A stretch of 21,518 nucleotides of DNA, taken from contig RDYO01000008.1 in NCBI GenBank assembly GCA_004293385.1, forward strand, positions 1 through 21,518, given 5' to 3'. Made by a program: the position numbers and the translations under genes. The number at the start of each line of letters is the position of its first letter. Position 1 is the stretch's first letter. Positions 1 through 9,160 of the stretch are shown piece by piece. Under the pieces are notes generated by a model. That model saw nothing but the letters and a program-made list of their open reading frames with translations, ran no database searches and was not told where the DNA came from. This DNA comes from Verrucomicrobiota bacterium. GTDB taxonomy: Bacteria > Verrucomicrobiota > Verrucomicrobiia > Opitutales > UBA953.

Positions 1-8
1 CCGCGCCT

Positions 9-982
<974 letters not shown>

Positions 983-986
<4 letters not shown>

Positions 987-1462
987 GAGCGGGCGGGCTT
1001 GCGGCGCGGGCAACGGTCGTTGAGGCAGGCGGCGGTGACCTGGAGTTTCTGGGAGATGGGGCGCATGCCGTGCTTGGCGGCCACGGCCTTGCCGTACCAT
1101 TCCATGAACGGCGCGTCGACCTCGACGATCGAGTCGCAGTTCTCGCAGATCAGCTGGGCGCGGAAGGTGGCGCTGCCGGCTTCGGCGAGGTAGTACTTCT
1201 GGTCGCGGCCGACGTCCATCTCGCGGATGACGTTGCTGCCGACCAGGAGGGGCAGGGCGCGGTAGATCGTCGCGCGGGAGACGCTGCGGTCGAGCGAGCG
1301 GGCTTTCTTCAGCAGGTCCTCGGCCGTATAATGCCCTTGGATCGTCCGGGCCGCCTCGAACACCGCCATCCGCTGGCGCGTCGCCCGGAGTCCCTTTTCG
1401 GCGATGAACGCCTTGAAGGCTCCGGATTGGACGGCGGATTCTGGGTTGGGTTGCTTGGGCAT
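983..1462 (-). CDS. Fur-family transcriptional regulator, atypical metal site
   Basis: A 159-residue Fur-family protein (winged helix followed by a dimerisation domain). The DNA-binding part spans about 25-85 (RATRQR, GHYTAEDLL, SRATIYRALPLL). The structural zinc site is intact: Cys106-x2-Cys109 and Cys146-x4-Cys151. The histidine-rich HHDH segment that normally precedes the first Cys pair, and supplies regulatory-metal ligands in Fur, is replaced here by TFRA (99-102), and the later histidine-rich tail is absent. Which metal or signal it senses is therefore unknown; Fur, Zur or PerR cannot be assigned. It lies immediately upstream of nadA with a 4-base overlap. I chose the ATG at 1462; a GTG at 1477 is also in frame, but the best promoter guess overlaps that GTG. 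Confidence 0.88.
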
Positions 1463-1476
1463 GCCGATTTGAGACA

Positions 1477-1505
1477 CTTTTGATACTGAAAGCCCCTCGC
1501 GTCAA
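1477..1505 (-). promoter_or_regulatory. Candidate promoter of fur-nadA
   Basis: On the minus strand TTGACG (1505-1500) is followed after 17 bases by CAAAAG (1482-1477); a TATCAA also sits at 1485-1480 but with only a 14-base spacer. The -35 is good and the -10 is weak. The element is back to back with the -35 of the DAHP synthase promoter. Confidence 0.35.
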
Positions 1506-1519
1506 CACGGGACGCGTCA

Positions 1520-1548
1520 TTGACACCCGCCCCCGGTAGCCCTTCATT
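1520..1548 (+). promoter_or_regulatory. Candidate promoter of the DAHP synthase cassette
   Basis: A perfect -35 TTGACA (1520-1525) is followed after 17 bases by TTCATT (1543-1548), a weak -10. Transcription would start near 1555, leaving a leader of about 30 bases before the ATG at 1584. GTCAA (1501-1505) and TTGAC (1520-1524) form an inverted repeat made of the two divergent -35 boxes. Confidence 0.4.
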
Positions 1549-1583
1549 TGCCCTCTTTTCCCCTCGGGAAAGCCCGCCTACCG

Positions 1584-2654
1584 ATGACTCAGAATACGGA
1601 CGACCTACGCATCCGCAGCCAGCACCCCCTGCTGTCTCCCGCCCTCGTGCTCGCCGAACTCCCGGTCTCCGAGCGCGCCGCCGAGGTCGTGGCCACCGCC
1701 CGCCGGGACGCCGCGAAGGTCATCTCCGGCCAGGACGACCGTCTGATGGTGATCGTCGGCCCTTGTTCCGTCCATGACACCCAGGCCGCCTTGGAGTACG
1801 CCGCCTTGCTGCAGAAGGAAGCGAAGAAGCATGCCGCCGAGCTGTTGGTCGTCATGCGCGTCTATTTCGAGAAGCCCCGCACCACCGTCGGCTGGAAGGG
1901 TCTCATCAACGATCCGCAGGTCGACGGCTCCTTCCGCATCAACGAAGGACTGCGCATCGCCCGCGGTCTCCTCGCGCAGATCGCCGAAGCCGGCCTGCCT
2001 GCCGCGACCGAATTCCTCGATCCGATCACGCCGCAGTACGTGGCCGACCTCGTCGCTTACGGCGCCATCGGCGCGCGCACCACGGAAAGCCAGATCCATC
2101 GCGAGCTGGCCTCCGGCCTGTCCATGCCCGTCGGCTTCAAGAACGGCACCGACGGCTCGGTCCAGGTCGCCGTCGACGCCTGCCTCTCCGCCCGTTCCTC
2201 GCACTGGTTCCCCTCCGTCACCAAGGACGGCGTCGTCGCCATCTTCCAGACCTCGGGTAATCCCGACGCGCACGTCATCCTGCGCGGCGGTTCGCGCACC
2301 GGCCCTAATTACGGCGCCGAGTTCGTGACTGACGCCGCCGCCCGCATCCAGAAGGCCGGCCTCTCGACGCGCCTCGTCATCGATTGCTCGCACGGCAACA
2401 GCTCCAAGGACCATCGCCGCCAGCCGCTCGTCGCCGCCGACATCGCCGCGCAGGTCGCCGCGGGTTCGCGCGTCATCGCCGGCGTGATGATCGAAAGCCA
2501 TCTCGCCGAAGGCCGTCAGGATTGGAAGGGCAAGGAAGCTTCGGCCTACGGCTGCAGCATCACCGACGCCTGCATCTCCTTCGAGCAGACCGTGCCCGTC
2601 CTCGACGGCCTCGCCGCCGCGGTCCGCGCCCGTCGCGCCCTCCCGGCTTCCTGA
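1584..2654 (+). CDS. 3-deoxy-7-phosphoheptulonate (DAHP) synthase, type I
   Basis: First enzyme of the shikimate pathway: condenses phosphoenolpyruvate and erythrose 4-phosphate. The 356-residue length and sequence match the AroF/AroG/AroH class. Numbering nearly coincides with E. coli AroG: metal ligands Cys61, His270, Glu304 and Asp328, substrate residues Arg92 and Lys97, and motifs GPCSVHD (59-65), GARTTESQ (163-170) and DCSHGNSSKDH (267-277). Residues that matter for feedback control in AroG (Asp146, Pro150, Ser180) are also present, so allosteric inhibition by an aromatic amino acid is plausible, but I cannot tell by which one. The ATG at 1584 is preferred over an in-frame TTG at 1548 because the protein then begins like the family. 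First gene of a cassette with the Lrp-like regulator and aminotransferase. Confidence 0.95.
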   Translation: MTQNTDDLRIRSQHPLLSPALVLAELPVSERAAEVVATARRDAAKVISGQDDRLMVIVGPCSVHDTQAALEYAALLQKEAKKHAAELLVVMRVYFEKPRTTVGWKGLINDPQVDGSFRINEGLRIARGLLAQIAEAGLPAATEFLDPITPQYVADLVAYGAIGARTTESQIHRELASGLSMPVGFKNGTDGSVQVAVDACLSARSSHWFPSVTKDGVVAIFQTSGNPDAHVILRGGSRTGPNYGAEFVTDAAARIQKAGLSTRLVIDCSHGNSSKDHRRQPLVAADIAAQVAAGSRVIAGVMIESHLAEGRQDWKGKEASAYGCSITDACISFEQTVPVLDGLAAAVRARRALPAS

Positions 2655-2662
2655 TTTCCGCC

Positions 2663-3145
2663 ATGAACTCCGTACTCAAGCTCATCCTCGACGGGGAAGC
2701 CCTCGATACCGCCCAGATCGGCCGCATCCTCGGCCTCGGCGCCGAAGCCGTGGACCGTGAGCTGGCGGCCTTGCGTCAGCAGGGCGTCCTCCTGGGCATG
2801 CGTCCGGTGCTCAATCCGGGCTTCGAGTCCGAGCATCGCGTCCGCGCCGTCATCGAGATCAAGGTGCGCACCGAAGGCGTCGGCGGTTTCGATGCCATCG
2901 CCGAGCGCATCTCCGCCTTCGAGCAGGTCGAGAGCTGCTACCTGATGTCGGGCGGCTACGACCTGCTGGTCGTCGTCACCGCGGATAATCTCTACAAGGT
3001 CGCCGGCTTCGTCCATGAGCGCCTCGCGCGCATCGACGGCGTCCAGGGCACGTCCACCCACTTCTTCCTCCGCGCCTACAAGAAGGACGGCTTCGTCGTC
3101 ACCGCTGACGGCGCCGGCCGCGACCGTCCGTCGGTCAGCCCCTGA
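2663..3145 (+). CDS. Lrp/AsnC-family transcriptional regulator
   Basis: A 160-residue protein with a short N-terminal helix-turn-helix (about 1-50) and a C-terminal RAM/AsnC ligand-binding domain (about 58-143; ESCYLMSGGYDLLVVV is typical of the fold). The family usually forms octamers or other ring-like assemblies and binds amino acids. It starts 8 bp after the DAHP synthase stop and ends 13 bp before the aminotransferase, so it is co-transcribed with both. A role as a local sensor of an aromatic amino acid is my inference from this position. The longer frame upstream of 2663 is shadow of the preceding gene. Confidence 0.9.
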   Translation: MNSVLKLILDGEALDTAQIGRILGLGAEAVDRELAALRQQGVLLGMRPVLNPGFESEHRVRAVIEIKVRTEGVGGFDAIAERISAFEQVESCYLMSGGYDLLVVVTADNLYKVAGFVHERLARIDGVQGTSTHFFLRAYKKDGFVVTADGAGRDRPSVSP

Positions 3146-3158
3146 ACCTCGCCTGACC

Positions 3159-4334
3159 ATGGATTCCTCCGGACGTTTCGTGGCGCGACATGTCGCGACC
3201 TTGCCCAAGTCGGGCATCCGCGACTTCTTCGCCATCGTCTCCAAGATGAAGGACGCGGTGTCGCTCGGCATCGGCGAGCCGGACTTCGTCACGCCTTATC
3301 ATATCCGCGAGGCCGCGATCGCTTCCCTCGAGAAGGGCCGCACGTCCTATACGGATAACCGCGGCACCCAGCAGTTCCGCGAAGAGATCTCCCGCTACGT
3401 GGCCCGTAACTACGGCCCGGAATACGACCCCGAGACCGAGATCCTCGGCACCATCGGCGTCTCCGAAGCCCTCGATATCCTCCTGCGCGCCGTGCTGAAC
3501 CCCGGCGACAAGGTCCTCTACCATGAGCCCTGCTACGTGAGCTACGCTCCGAGCGTCACGCTCTGCCACGCTGAGGCCATCCCGATCCGCACCGTCTCCG
3601 CCGACCAGTTCGCGCTCGACCCGGCCGCCCTCCGCGCCGCCTGGCAGCCCGGCTGCAAGCTGCTGGTCCTGAACTTCCCGACCAATCCGACCGGCGGCAC
3701 CGCCGACCGCGCCAAGCTCGAGGCCATCGCCAAGTTCGCCATCGAGAAGGACCTCTTGGTCGCTTCCGACGAAATCTACTCGGAGCTCACGTTCGAAGGC
3801 GACCACGTCTCGATCGCCTCGCTGCCGGGCATGCGCGAGCGCACGGTCTTCCTGCACGGTTTTTCGAAGGCTTTCGCGATGACCGGCTTCCGCATCGGCT
3901 ACGCCTGCGGTCCCGCCGCCGTCATCGACGGCATGCTCAAGGTGCACCAGTACGGCATCATGTGCGCCCCGATCATGAGCCAGGAGGCCGCCGTCGAAGC
4001 CCTCCGTAACGGCCGCGACTCGATGCTCCACATGCGCGACAAGTATCGCGAACGCCGTGACTTCATCGTCCGCCGTTTCAACGAGCTCGGCCTGAAGTGC
4101 CATCTCCCGCGGGGCGCCTTCTACGCCTTCCCGGACATCACCTCGACGGGCATGGACTCCATGACCTTCGCCCAGAAGCTCCTCGAGCAGCAGAAGGTCG
4201 CCATGGTCCCGGGCACCGCCTTCGGCGCGGCCGGCGCCGGTTTCTGCCGGGCGTCGTTCTCGACCAGCTACGAGCGCATCCATGAGGCCGGCGAGCGGAT
4301 CGCCCGCTTCCTGGACAGTCTCCCGGGTCGCTGA
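3159..4334 (+). CDS. Class I/II PLP-dependent aminotransferase
   Basis: A 391-residue fold-type I aminotransferase. The cofactor lysine is Lys237 in GFSKAFAMTGFRIGY. Other signature residues are Asn176 in NPTGG, Asp204 and Tyr207 in SDEIY, and Arg364 in FCRASFS, which binds the substrate carboxylate. The closest recognisable group is the aspartate/aromatic aminotransferase subgroup often encoded next to Lrp-type regulators. Being third after DAHP synthase and an Lrp protein, it may transaminate phenylpyruvate, hydroxyphenylpyruvate or prephenate, but aspartate or another substrate is equally possible from sequence alone. The start at 3159 gives a normal N terminus; the 48 extra upstream codons overlap the regulator in another frame. 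Confidence 0.92.
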   Translation: MDSSGRFVARHVATLPKSGIRDFFAIVSKMKDAVSLGIGEPDFVTPYHIREAAIASLEKGRTSYTDNRGTQQFREEISRYVARNYGPEYDPETEILGTIGVSEALDILLRAVLNPGDKVLYHEPCYVSYAPSVTLCHAEAIPIRTVSADQFALDPAALRAAWQPGCKLLVLNFPTNPTGGTADRAKLEAIAKFAIEKDLLVASDEIYSELTFEGDHVSIASLPGMRERTVFLHGFSKAFAMTGFRIGYACGPAAVIDGMLKVHQYGIMCAPIMSQEAAVEALRNGRDSMLHMRDKYRERRDFIVRRFNELGLKCHLPRGAFYAFPDITSTGMDSMTFAQKLLEQQKVAMVPGTAFGAAGAGFCRASFSTSYERIHEAGERIARFLDSLPGR

Positions 4335-4344
4335 GCATCCTTGC

Positions 4345-4373
4345 TTGCTAGGCGGGCAGGTAGCCCTGACTGT
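4345..4373 (+). promoter_or_regulatory. Candidate promoter of der-fmt
   Basis: TTGCTA (4345-4350), a 17-base spacer, then GACTGT (4368-4373), ending 6 bases before the der ATG. Individually weak, but the geometry repeats before other genes in the window. Confidence 0.3.
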
Positions 4374-4379
4374 CCCTCC

Positions 4380-6035
4380 ATGGAACGGAACACTGAACTT
4401 TCCCGCGCGGTAGCCATCGTGGGCCGTCCCAACGTCGGGAAGAGCCGCCTTTTCAACCGCTTGGTCGGCCGGCGCATCTCGATCGTGCACGACCAGCCCG
4501 GCGTCACGCGCGACCTCATCACGTCCGACGTGTTCGAAGGCCGCTACACGCTGATGGACACCGGCGGCATCGGCCTGTACCGCGCCGAGCTCACGCCTAA
4601 GGTCGTCGCCGACGCCGTCGAAGAGCAGGTGGACTTCGCCCTGGCCGCCGCCTCGCTCGTGCTCCTCGTCGTCGACGCTTCCGAAGGTTGCGCGGCGCTC
4701 GACCTCGAGGTCTCCGTCAAGCTCCGTCAGGCCGGCAAGAAGGTGATCGTCGTCGCCAACAAGGCCGACACCGAAGAGCGCGACGGACTGATGTCCGAGT
4801 TCTTCGCCCTCGGTTTCGGCGAACCTCTGCTGATCTCCGCCGAACACGGCCGCGGCATCCCGCAGCTGCAGGCGCTCATCATCAAGCATCTCGGTCCCGA
4901 GCCCGAGACGCCGCGCGAAGAAGGTCCGCGTCCGATCCGCCTGGCGCTCGCCGGCCGTCCGAACGTCGGCAAGAGCTCGCTCGGCAACCGCCTGCTCGGT
5001 GGTTCGCGCCTCATCGTCAGCGAGGTCGCCGGCACCACGCGCGACCCCGTCCGCTCCCGTCTTTCCCGCACCAAGGCCGACGGCTCCCAGGCCAAGTTCT
5101 CGCTCGTCGACACCGCCGGCCGCCGTACCGCCAACAAGCGCGACACGCTGGACTTCTTCTCGCAGAGCCGCGCCGACGAGATCCTCGCCGAGACCGACGT
5201 GGTCTTCCTCGTGCTCGACGCCGGCCAGGGCGTGACCCGCATCGACAAGCAGCTCGCCGGCGAACTCGCCTTGCTGGGTTGCGGCATCGTCCTGGTGGTC
5301 AACAAGTGGGACCTCGCGAAGAAGGCTTTCCGCGAGAAGAACATCGACGGCTTCGAGGATGAGGAAGAGTTCCGCGCGAAGTTCCGTTCGGCCATCCGTC
5401 GCGAACTCTTCTTCCTCCCTGATCCGCCCATCCTCTTCGTGTCCGCCCAGACCGGCCTCCGCGCCGAGGACATGCTGGACGCCGCCGAGGGCGTCTTCGT
5501 CCGCGCCGGCACGGCGATTTCGACCGGTCGCCTCAACCGCGTCGTCCAGGACCTGATGATCAAGCGCCCGCCCCGCATGGTCTCGGGCAAGCGCTTCAAG
5601 TGCTACTACGTGACGCAGGTCTCCAAGCGACCCATCCGTTTCCGTCTCTTCTGCAACTCCGAGGAACGCCTCGAGGACGCTTACCAGCGCTTCCTCGTGA
5701 AGGGCGTGCACGAGAGCTTCGACCTCGCCGGCGTCCCGCTCTTCCTGGACATCGTCGGCAAGCCCAAGCAGACCGGTCGCCGTCAAGGCGGTCCCGGCGC
5801 CATGGGCGGAGCGATGCCGGGCGAAGAAGGCGAAGCCCGCAAGCCGTCCACCAAGGTCCCCGGCAAGGCCGTCGTCTCGGCCGAGCCGAAGAAGGCCGTC
5901 GGTCCGTCCGGCCCGCGCCTGGGCAAGTCCAAGAACCCGCGCAGCAAGGTCGGTCCGGTCCGCAAGAAATCCTATACCCGCTGGGATAAGCCGCGTTCGC
6001 TGAAAGGCCGCGCCGCGCGCCAGGCCCGCAAGTAA
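4380..6035 (+). CDS. der: Ribosome biogenesis GTPase Der (EngA)
   Basis: Essential double GTPase acting in 50S subunit maturation. The first G domain shows GRPNVGKS (15-22), VTRD (42-45), DTGG (60-63), NKAD (127-130) and SAE (153-155). The second shows GRPNVGKS (192-199), GTTRD (218-222), DTAG (244-247), NKWD (308-311) and SAQ (355-357). A KH-like domain covers about 375-462. The product has 551 residues, longer than the roughly 440-490 common in the family, because of a Lys/Arg/Pro/Gly-rich tail (463-551) that is probably disordered and may contact rRNA. The ATG at 4380 is preferred to a TTG at 4341. fmt begins 3 bp downstream, suggesting co-translation of two protein-synthesis functions. 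Confidence 0.96.
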   Translation: MERNTELSRAVAIVGRPNVGKSRLFNRLVGRRISIVHDQPGVTRDLITSDVFEGRYTLMDTGGIGLYRAELTPKVVADAVEEQVDFALAAASLVLLVVDASEGCAALDLEVSVKLRQAGKKVIVVANKADTEERDGLMSEFFALGFGEPLLISAEHGRGIPQLQALIIKHLGPEPETPREEGPRPIRLALAGRPNVGKSSLGNRLLGGSRLIVSEVAGTTRDPVRSRLSRTKADGSQAKFSLVDTAGRRTANKRDTLDFFSQSRADEILAETDVVFLVLDAGQGVTRIDKQLAGELALLGCGIVLVVNKWDLAKKAFREKNIDGFEDEEEFRAKFRSAIRRELFFLPDPPILFVSAQTGLRAEDMLDAAEGVFVRAGTAISTGRLNRVVQDLMIKRPPRMVSGKRFKCYYVTQVSKRPIRFRLFCNSEERLEDAYQRFLVKGVHESFDLAGVPLFLDIVGKPKQTGRRQGGPGAMGGAMPGEEGEARKPSTKVPGKAVVSAEPKKAVGPSGPRLGKSKNPRSKVGPVRKKSYTRWDKPRSLKGRAARQARK

Positions 6036-6038
6036 CGC

Positions 6039-7031
6039 ATGCCGCGGAGACTGGTCCTGCTCGGTTCGGATGAGATCGCGCTCCCGGCTTTCGCCGCGGC
6101 CCGCGCCTTGCCCGACACCGAGGTCGTGGCCGTCTACACCCAGCCGGACCGGCCCGCCGGACGCGGCCAGGAGGTCCGTCCGAATCCCGTCGCCGCTTGG
6201 GCGAAGGCCGCGGGCTTGCCGCTCCGTCAGCCCGAGAAACTCGGCCCGGAGGATGCCGCCCAGCTCGTCGCGCTCGGCGCCGATCTCGGCGTGGTGATGG
6301 CTTACGGCCAGTTGTTGAAGGCCGATTTCCTCGCCGCGACGCGGCTGGGCTTCGTCAATTTCCACGGCTCGCTCCTGCCGGCCTTGCGTGGCGCGACGCC
6401 CGTCGAAGGCGCGCTCGCGCTGGGCCTCGCGGAGACGGGCGTCTCCCTCCAGCAGGTCGTCCTCAAGCTCGACGCCGGCCCCATCCACGCTTCGCGGAGC
6501 CTGCGTCCGTCGCCCGGCGAAGCGCGGGCCGCCTTGCGCGCGCGTCTCGGCGTGCTCGCCGGCGAACTCGCGGCCGCCGCTTTGCCTTCGATCCTTGAGG
6601 GTGGTTCCAAGCCTGTCCCGCAGGACGAAGCGCTCGTCACCTATGCGCGCCGCCTGAACCGGACGGATGCGCCCCTGGACTTCCGTCAGCCGGCCGCCGT
6701 GCTCGGGCAGCGCGTGCTCGCGCTCGAAGGCTGGCCGGGTTCGACCTTCGAACATCGTGGCGTCACGGTCAAAGTGGGCGCCGCGCGCGGCGAAGATTCG
6801 GCGGCTTCGGGCGCACCGGGCCAGATCCTCTCCGCCGACCGTTCGGGCGTCCGTGTCGCCTGCGGGCAGGGCGTGCTGGTCCTTCTCCACTTGCAGCGCC
6901 CCGGCGGCAAGATGCTCCCCGTCGGAGAATTCCTCGCGGGCTTCCCGCTGGCCGTCGGCGAAACCTTGGCCTCGGCCGAGATGCCGGCCTTCGTCGCGAC
7001 GGCCCCGTTTCCCCGGGCGCCTAAGGCGTAA
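6039..7031 (+). CDS. fmt: Methionyl-tRNA formyltransferase
   Basis: Transfers a formyl group from 10-formyltetrahydrofolate to initiator Met-tRNA. The 330-residue product has the N-terminal Rossmann-like catalytic domain (1 to about 205), with the catalytic trio Asn107 and His109 in NFHGSLLP and Asp145 in LKLDAGPI, followed by the C-terminal OB-like tRNA-binding domain (about 206-315). The usual LDTGD motif appears as LDAGP, but the key Asp is kept. Length is normal for the family. It lies 3 bp after der and is probably its operon partner. No def (peptide deformylase), its common neighbour, is seen here. Confidence 0.94.
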   Translation: MPRRLVLLGSDEIALPAFAAARALPDTEVVAVYTQPDRPAGRGQEVRPNPVAAWAKAAGLPLRQPEKLGPEDAAQLVALGADLGVVMAYGQLLKADFLAATRLGFVNFHGSLLPALRGATPVEGALALGLAETGVSLQQVVLKLDAGPIHASRSLRPSPGEARAALRARLGVLAGELAAAALPSILEGGSKPVPQDEALVTYARRLNRTDAPLDFRQPAAVLGQRVLALEGWPGSTFEHRGVTVKVGAARGEDSAASGAPGQILSADRSGVRVACGQGVLVLLHLQRPGGKMLPVGEFLAGFPLAVGETLASAEMPAFVATAPFPRAPKA

Positions 7032-7035
7032 TCGC

Positions 7036-7064
7036 TTGATAAGCGTTCCCGGCCTGCTGTCATA
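7036..7064 (+). promoter_or_regulatory. Candidate promoter of the LPS-export block
   Basis: TTGATA (7036-7041), 17 bases, GTCATA (7059-7064), then 5 bases to the ATG at 7070. If used, the mRNA would be leaderless or nearly so. It lies in the 38-bp gap after fmt. Confidence 0.4.
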
Positions 7065-7069
7065 GGGTC

Positions 7070-9142
7070 ATGCGCGCCGCCATCCTCTGCCTTTGCCTGG
7101 CTGCAGGCGCCCTGGCGCAGCCGAAGGATCTTTCCTTCCAGCAGGTCACGGGCGGCGTCTTCGCCGGCTTCTCCGAGGACGCCAAGGCCGAGAAGGTCTG
7201 GGAGGCCGCGGCCAAGCAGATGCGTCCGGCCGCGAAGGAAGGGCAGTGGGACATGGATGACATCACCCTCCGCTCTTTCCGGGACGGCCGTCCGCTCGCC
7301 CGGTTCGTGAGTCCCTCCGGCGTGATGACGCCGGCCGCGCGCGCCGCGGAGGGCGCCGACAAGGTGCGGGCGACCTCGCCGAGCTTCGACCTCGCCGGCA
7401 AAGGCTGGAGCTGGCGTTCCACTGCGCAGGGCGACTCGTTCGCGATCTTCGCCGACGTCGTCGCGGAACTCGACCTCACCAAGCCGGCGGCCCGCCGGCT
7501 GCGTCTCCGCGGACTGCGTCTCGATGCTTCGCCGTTGGCCGGCGGCACGCTCATGGTCTTCACCGGCGGCGTGGTCGCGGAACGGGCCGGCGAACGCACG
7601 ACCTGCGAACGCCTCGAATGCCTCGTCAGCGACGGGCCGGGCGGTGACGCCGAGGTGCGCTCGCTCGTCGCCACCGGGCGCGTCGTCCGCGTCGTCGGCG
7701 AGCAGACGCTGCGCGGCGACCGCGCGACTTTCGAGCCGAAGCAGGATTCGGCCGAACTCGTCGGGCATGTGGAGATCGAAGAGCCTGAGGCGAAGGGCGT
7801 CGCCCAGCGTCTCCGGCACCAGCCGAAGCTCGGACTGACCGAACTTTACGCCGGCGACGGCCAGCCGGTCCGCCTCCAACTGCGTCGCAAGCAGGAGGCT
7901 CCGGCCGACCTGACCGGCGCACGCATCACGTTGCGTCGCGACCTCGCCGCCGGGTTGACCCGCATCGAGGTCCAGGATGATGCGACTTATGTCTCGGCCG
8001 ATACCCGGCTCACCGCACGCCGCTTGGTCGCCATCGAGGCGAAGGCCGGCAGCGGACAGCTCGAAGCCGAAGGCGACGTGAAGGGACGTCTCGAAGGTTC
8101 TGAATTCACCGCCGGTCGGGCCCGTTGGGATCGCAAGTCCAAGGTGATCGACCTGGCCGAGACGCCGCGTCTGCGTGAGAAGCGTGGCCTCGAGGCGGCG
8201 GGTTTCTCGATCCGCACCGATGCGCTCAAGGACCGCATCGAGATTCGCTCGGGTCCCGGCGTGCGCGCCGCCTTGCGCCTGCCACCCGAAGAGAACGGCG
8301 GCGTCCCCGGCCTCGCCGAGGCCGATCAGGTCGTGGTCGTGACCGAAGACGGAGCGATGCAGGCCGAGCTGCTCGGTTCGGTCCGCTATGTCGCCGGACA
8401 GGTCGTCACTTCTTCCGACCAGATGGTCGCCTTCGCTTTGCCGGTCCCGAAGAAGCGGGGCGAGTATGAGCTCAGTAAGGTCATCCTGTCGGGCCAGGTC
8501 CGTTACGCCCAGCCGGGTCTGCGTTGCCTCGGTGAGCGCTTGGACCTCACCCCGGCGGTCCAGATCGAAGAGATCTTCGCGCAGGACGCGCTCGTCGGCC
8601 AGCCGCGGCTGCTGACCCTGTCAGGTGGCGTCGGTCCCACGCGTCCGCGGCTGTTCGTCTCGCAGGGCGTCGGCCAGGAAGTCGCCTTCATCGCCGACGC
8701 GCACGAGGTGCTCCATACCCCGGCCTTGACGAAGTTCTTCCTCCGCGGCGCCGTCGTGGTCGATTCGGAAGCGACGGACGCCACCTGCGACCTTCTCGAA
8801 GGCCTCGCCTCGCCGGACAAGGCCGGACGCCTCGTGGCCCGCCGGGTGGTCGGCCGCGGCAACGTGGGCGTCGTCGCCGGCGGCGCCAGCGCCAAGGGGC
8901 GGACGTTGGAGATGAGCCCGGAGCAGGGCACGGCCCGGCTGCTGGGTGATGCGCGCATCCTCGACAAGGACGGCAACGAAGGCGTCCCGGCGAAGGAGGT
9001 CACGTATGACCACAAGACCAAGTCCTGGCGGATGGAGTCGGCGCCCGACGACCTCAACCCCGGTCAGGTGGTGCGCCCGAAGATCTTCCTCGGCCGTGAC
9101 TTCACCTTGCCGGAGGTCAAAAGCCTCGACAAGGGACGCTGA
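7070..9142 (+). CDS. Large LptC/LptA (OstA)-like periplasmic protein
   Basis: A 690-residue exported protein. A signal peptide is evident (positive MR, hydrophobic core 3-13, ALA cleavage site before Gln17). Residues about 60-135 resemble LptC (a modified RDGRPLARF strand followed by WSWRS and FAIFADV). From about 160 onward come repeated OstA/LptA-type beta-jellyroll modules, roughly 160-240, 280-370, 415-520 and 550-670, each with alternating short strands and phrases such as LTGxV/LxGxV. These proteins form the periplasmic bridge that carries lipopolysaccharide from the inner-membrane LptBFG ATPase to LptD. The gene is followed 18 bp later by lptB, which supports that role. It is far larger than E. 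coli LptA (about 185 residues) or LptC (about 190), so it may combine both. An LptD N-terminal-like alternative is possible, but no outer-membrane barrel is present. Confidence 0.75.
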   Translation: MRAAILCLCLAAGALAQPKDLSFQQVTGGVFAGFSEDAKAEKVWEAAAKQMRPAAKEGQWDMDDITLRSFRDGRPLARFVSPSGVMTPAARAAEGADKVRATSPSFDLAGKGWSWRSTAQGDSFAIFADVVAELDLTKPAARRLRLRGLRLDASPLAGGTLMVFTGGVVAERAGERTTCERLECLVSDGPGGDAEVRSLVATGRVVRVVGEQTLRGDRATFEPKQDSAELVGHVEIEEPEAKGVAQRLRHQPKLGLTELYAGDGQPVRLQLRRKQEAPADLTGARITLRRDLAAGLTRIEVQDDATYVSADTRLTARRLVAIEAKAGSGQLEAEGDVKGRLEGSEFTAGRARWDRKSKVIDLAETPRLREKRGLEAAGFSIRTDALKDRIEIRSGPGVRAALRLPPEENGGVPGLAEADQVVVVTEDGAMQAELLGSVRYVAGQVVTSSDQMVAFALPVPKKRGEYELSKVILSGQVRYAQPGLRCLGERLDLTPAVQIEEIFAQDALVGQPRLLTLSGGVGPTRPRLFVSQGVGQEVAFIADAHEVLHTPALTKFFLRGAVVVDSEATDATCDLLEGLASPDKAGRLVARRVVGRGNVGVVAGGASAKGRTLEMSPEQGTARLLGDARILDKDGNEGVPAKEVTYDHKTKSWRMESAPDDLNPGQVVRPKIFLGRDFTLPEVKSLDKGR

Positions 9143-9160
9143 CCGCTTCCTCTTATCCGC

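Noticed and set aside
987..1547. N-terminal extension of nadA that would make a 512-residue protein
   Set aside because: The extra residues are Arg/Pro-rich out-of-frame reading of fur, and NadA of 325 residues is complete from the ATG at 986.
3135..6890. A 1251-codon open frame on the minus strand
   Set aside because: It lies antisense to the aminotransferase, der and fmt; its product is Gly/Asp/Arg/Ala/Val/Leu repeats typical of third-position GC bias, with no domain, and the opposite strand holds three well-conserved genes.
9143..9160. A separate promoter before lptB (TCGACA with TCTTAT)
   Set aside because: The spacer is about 19 bases and the -35 lies in the upstream coding region; the 18-bp gap is better explained by co-transcription.
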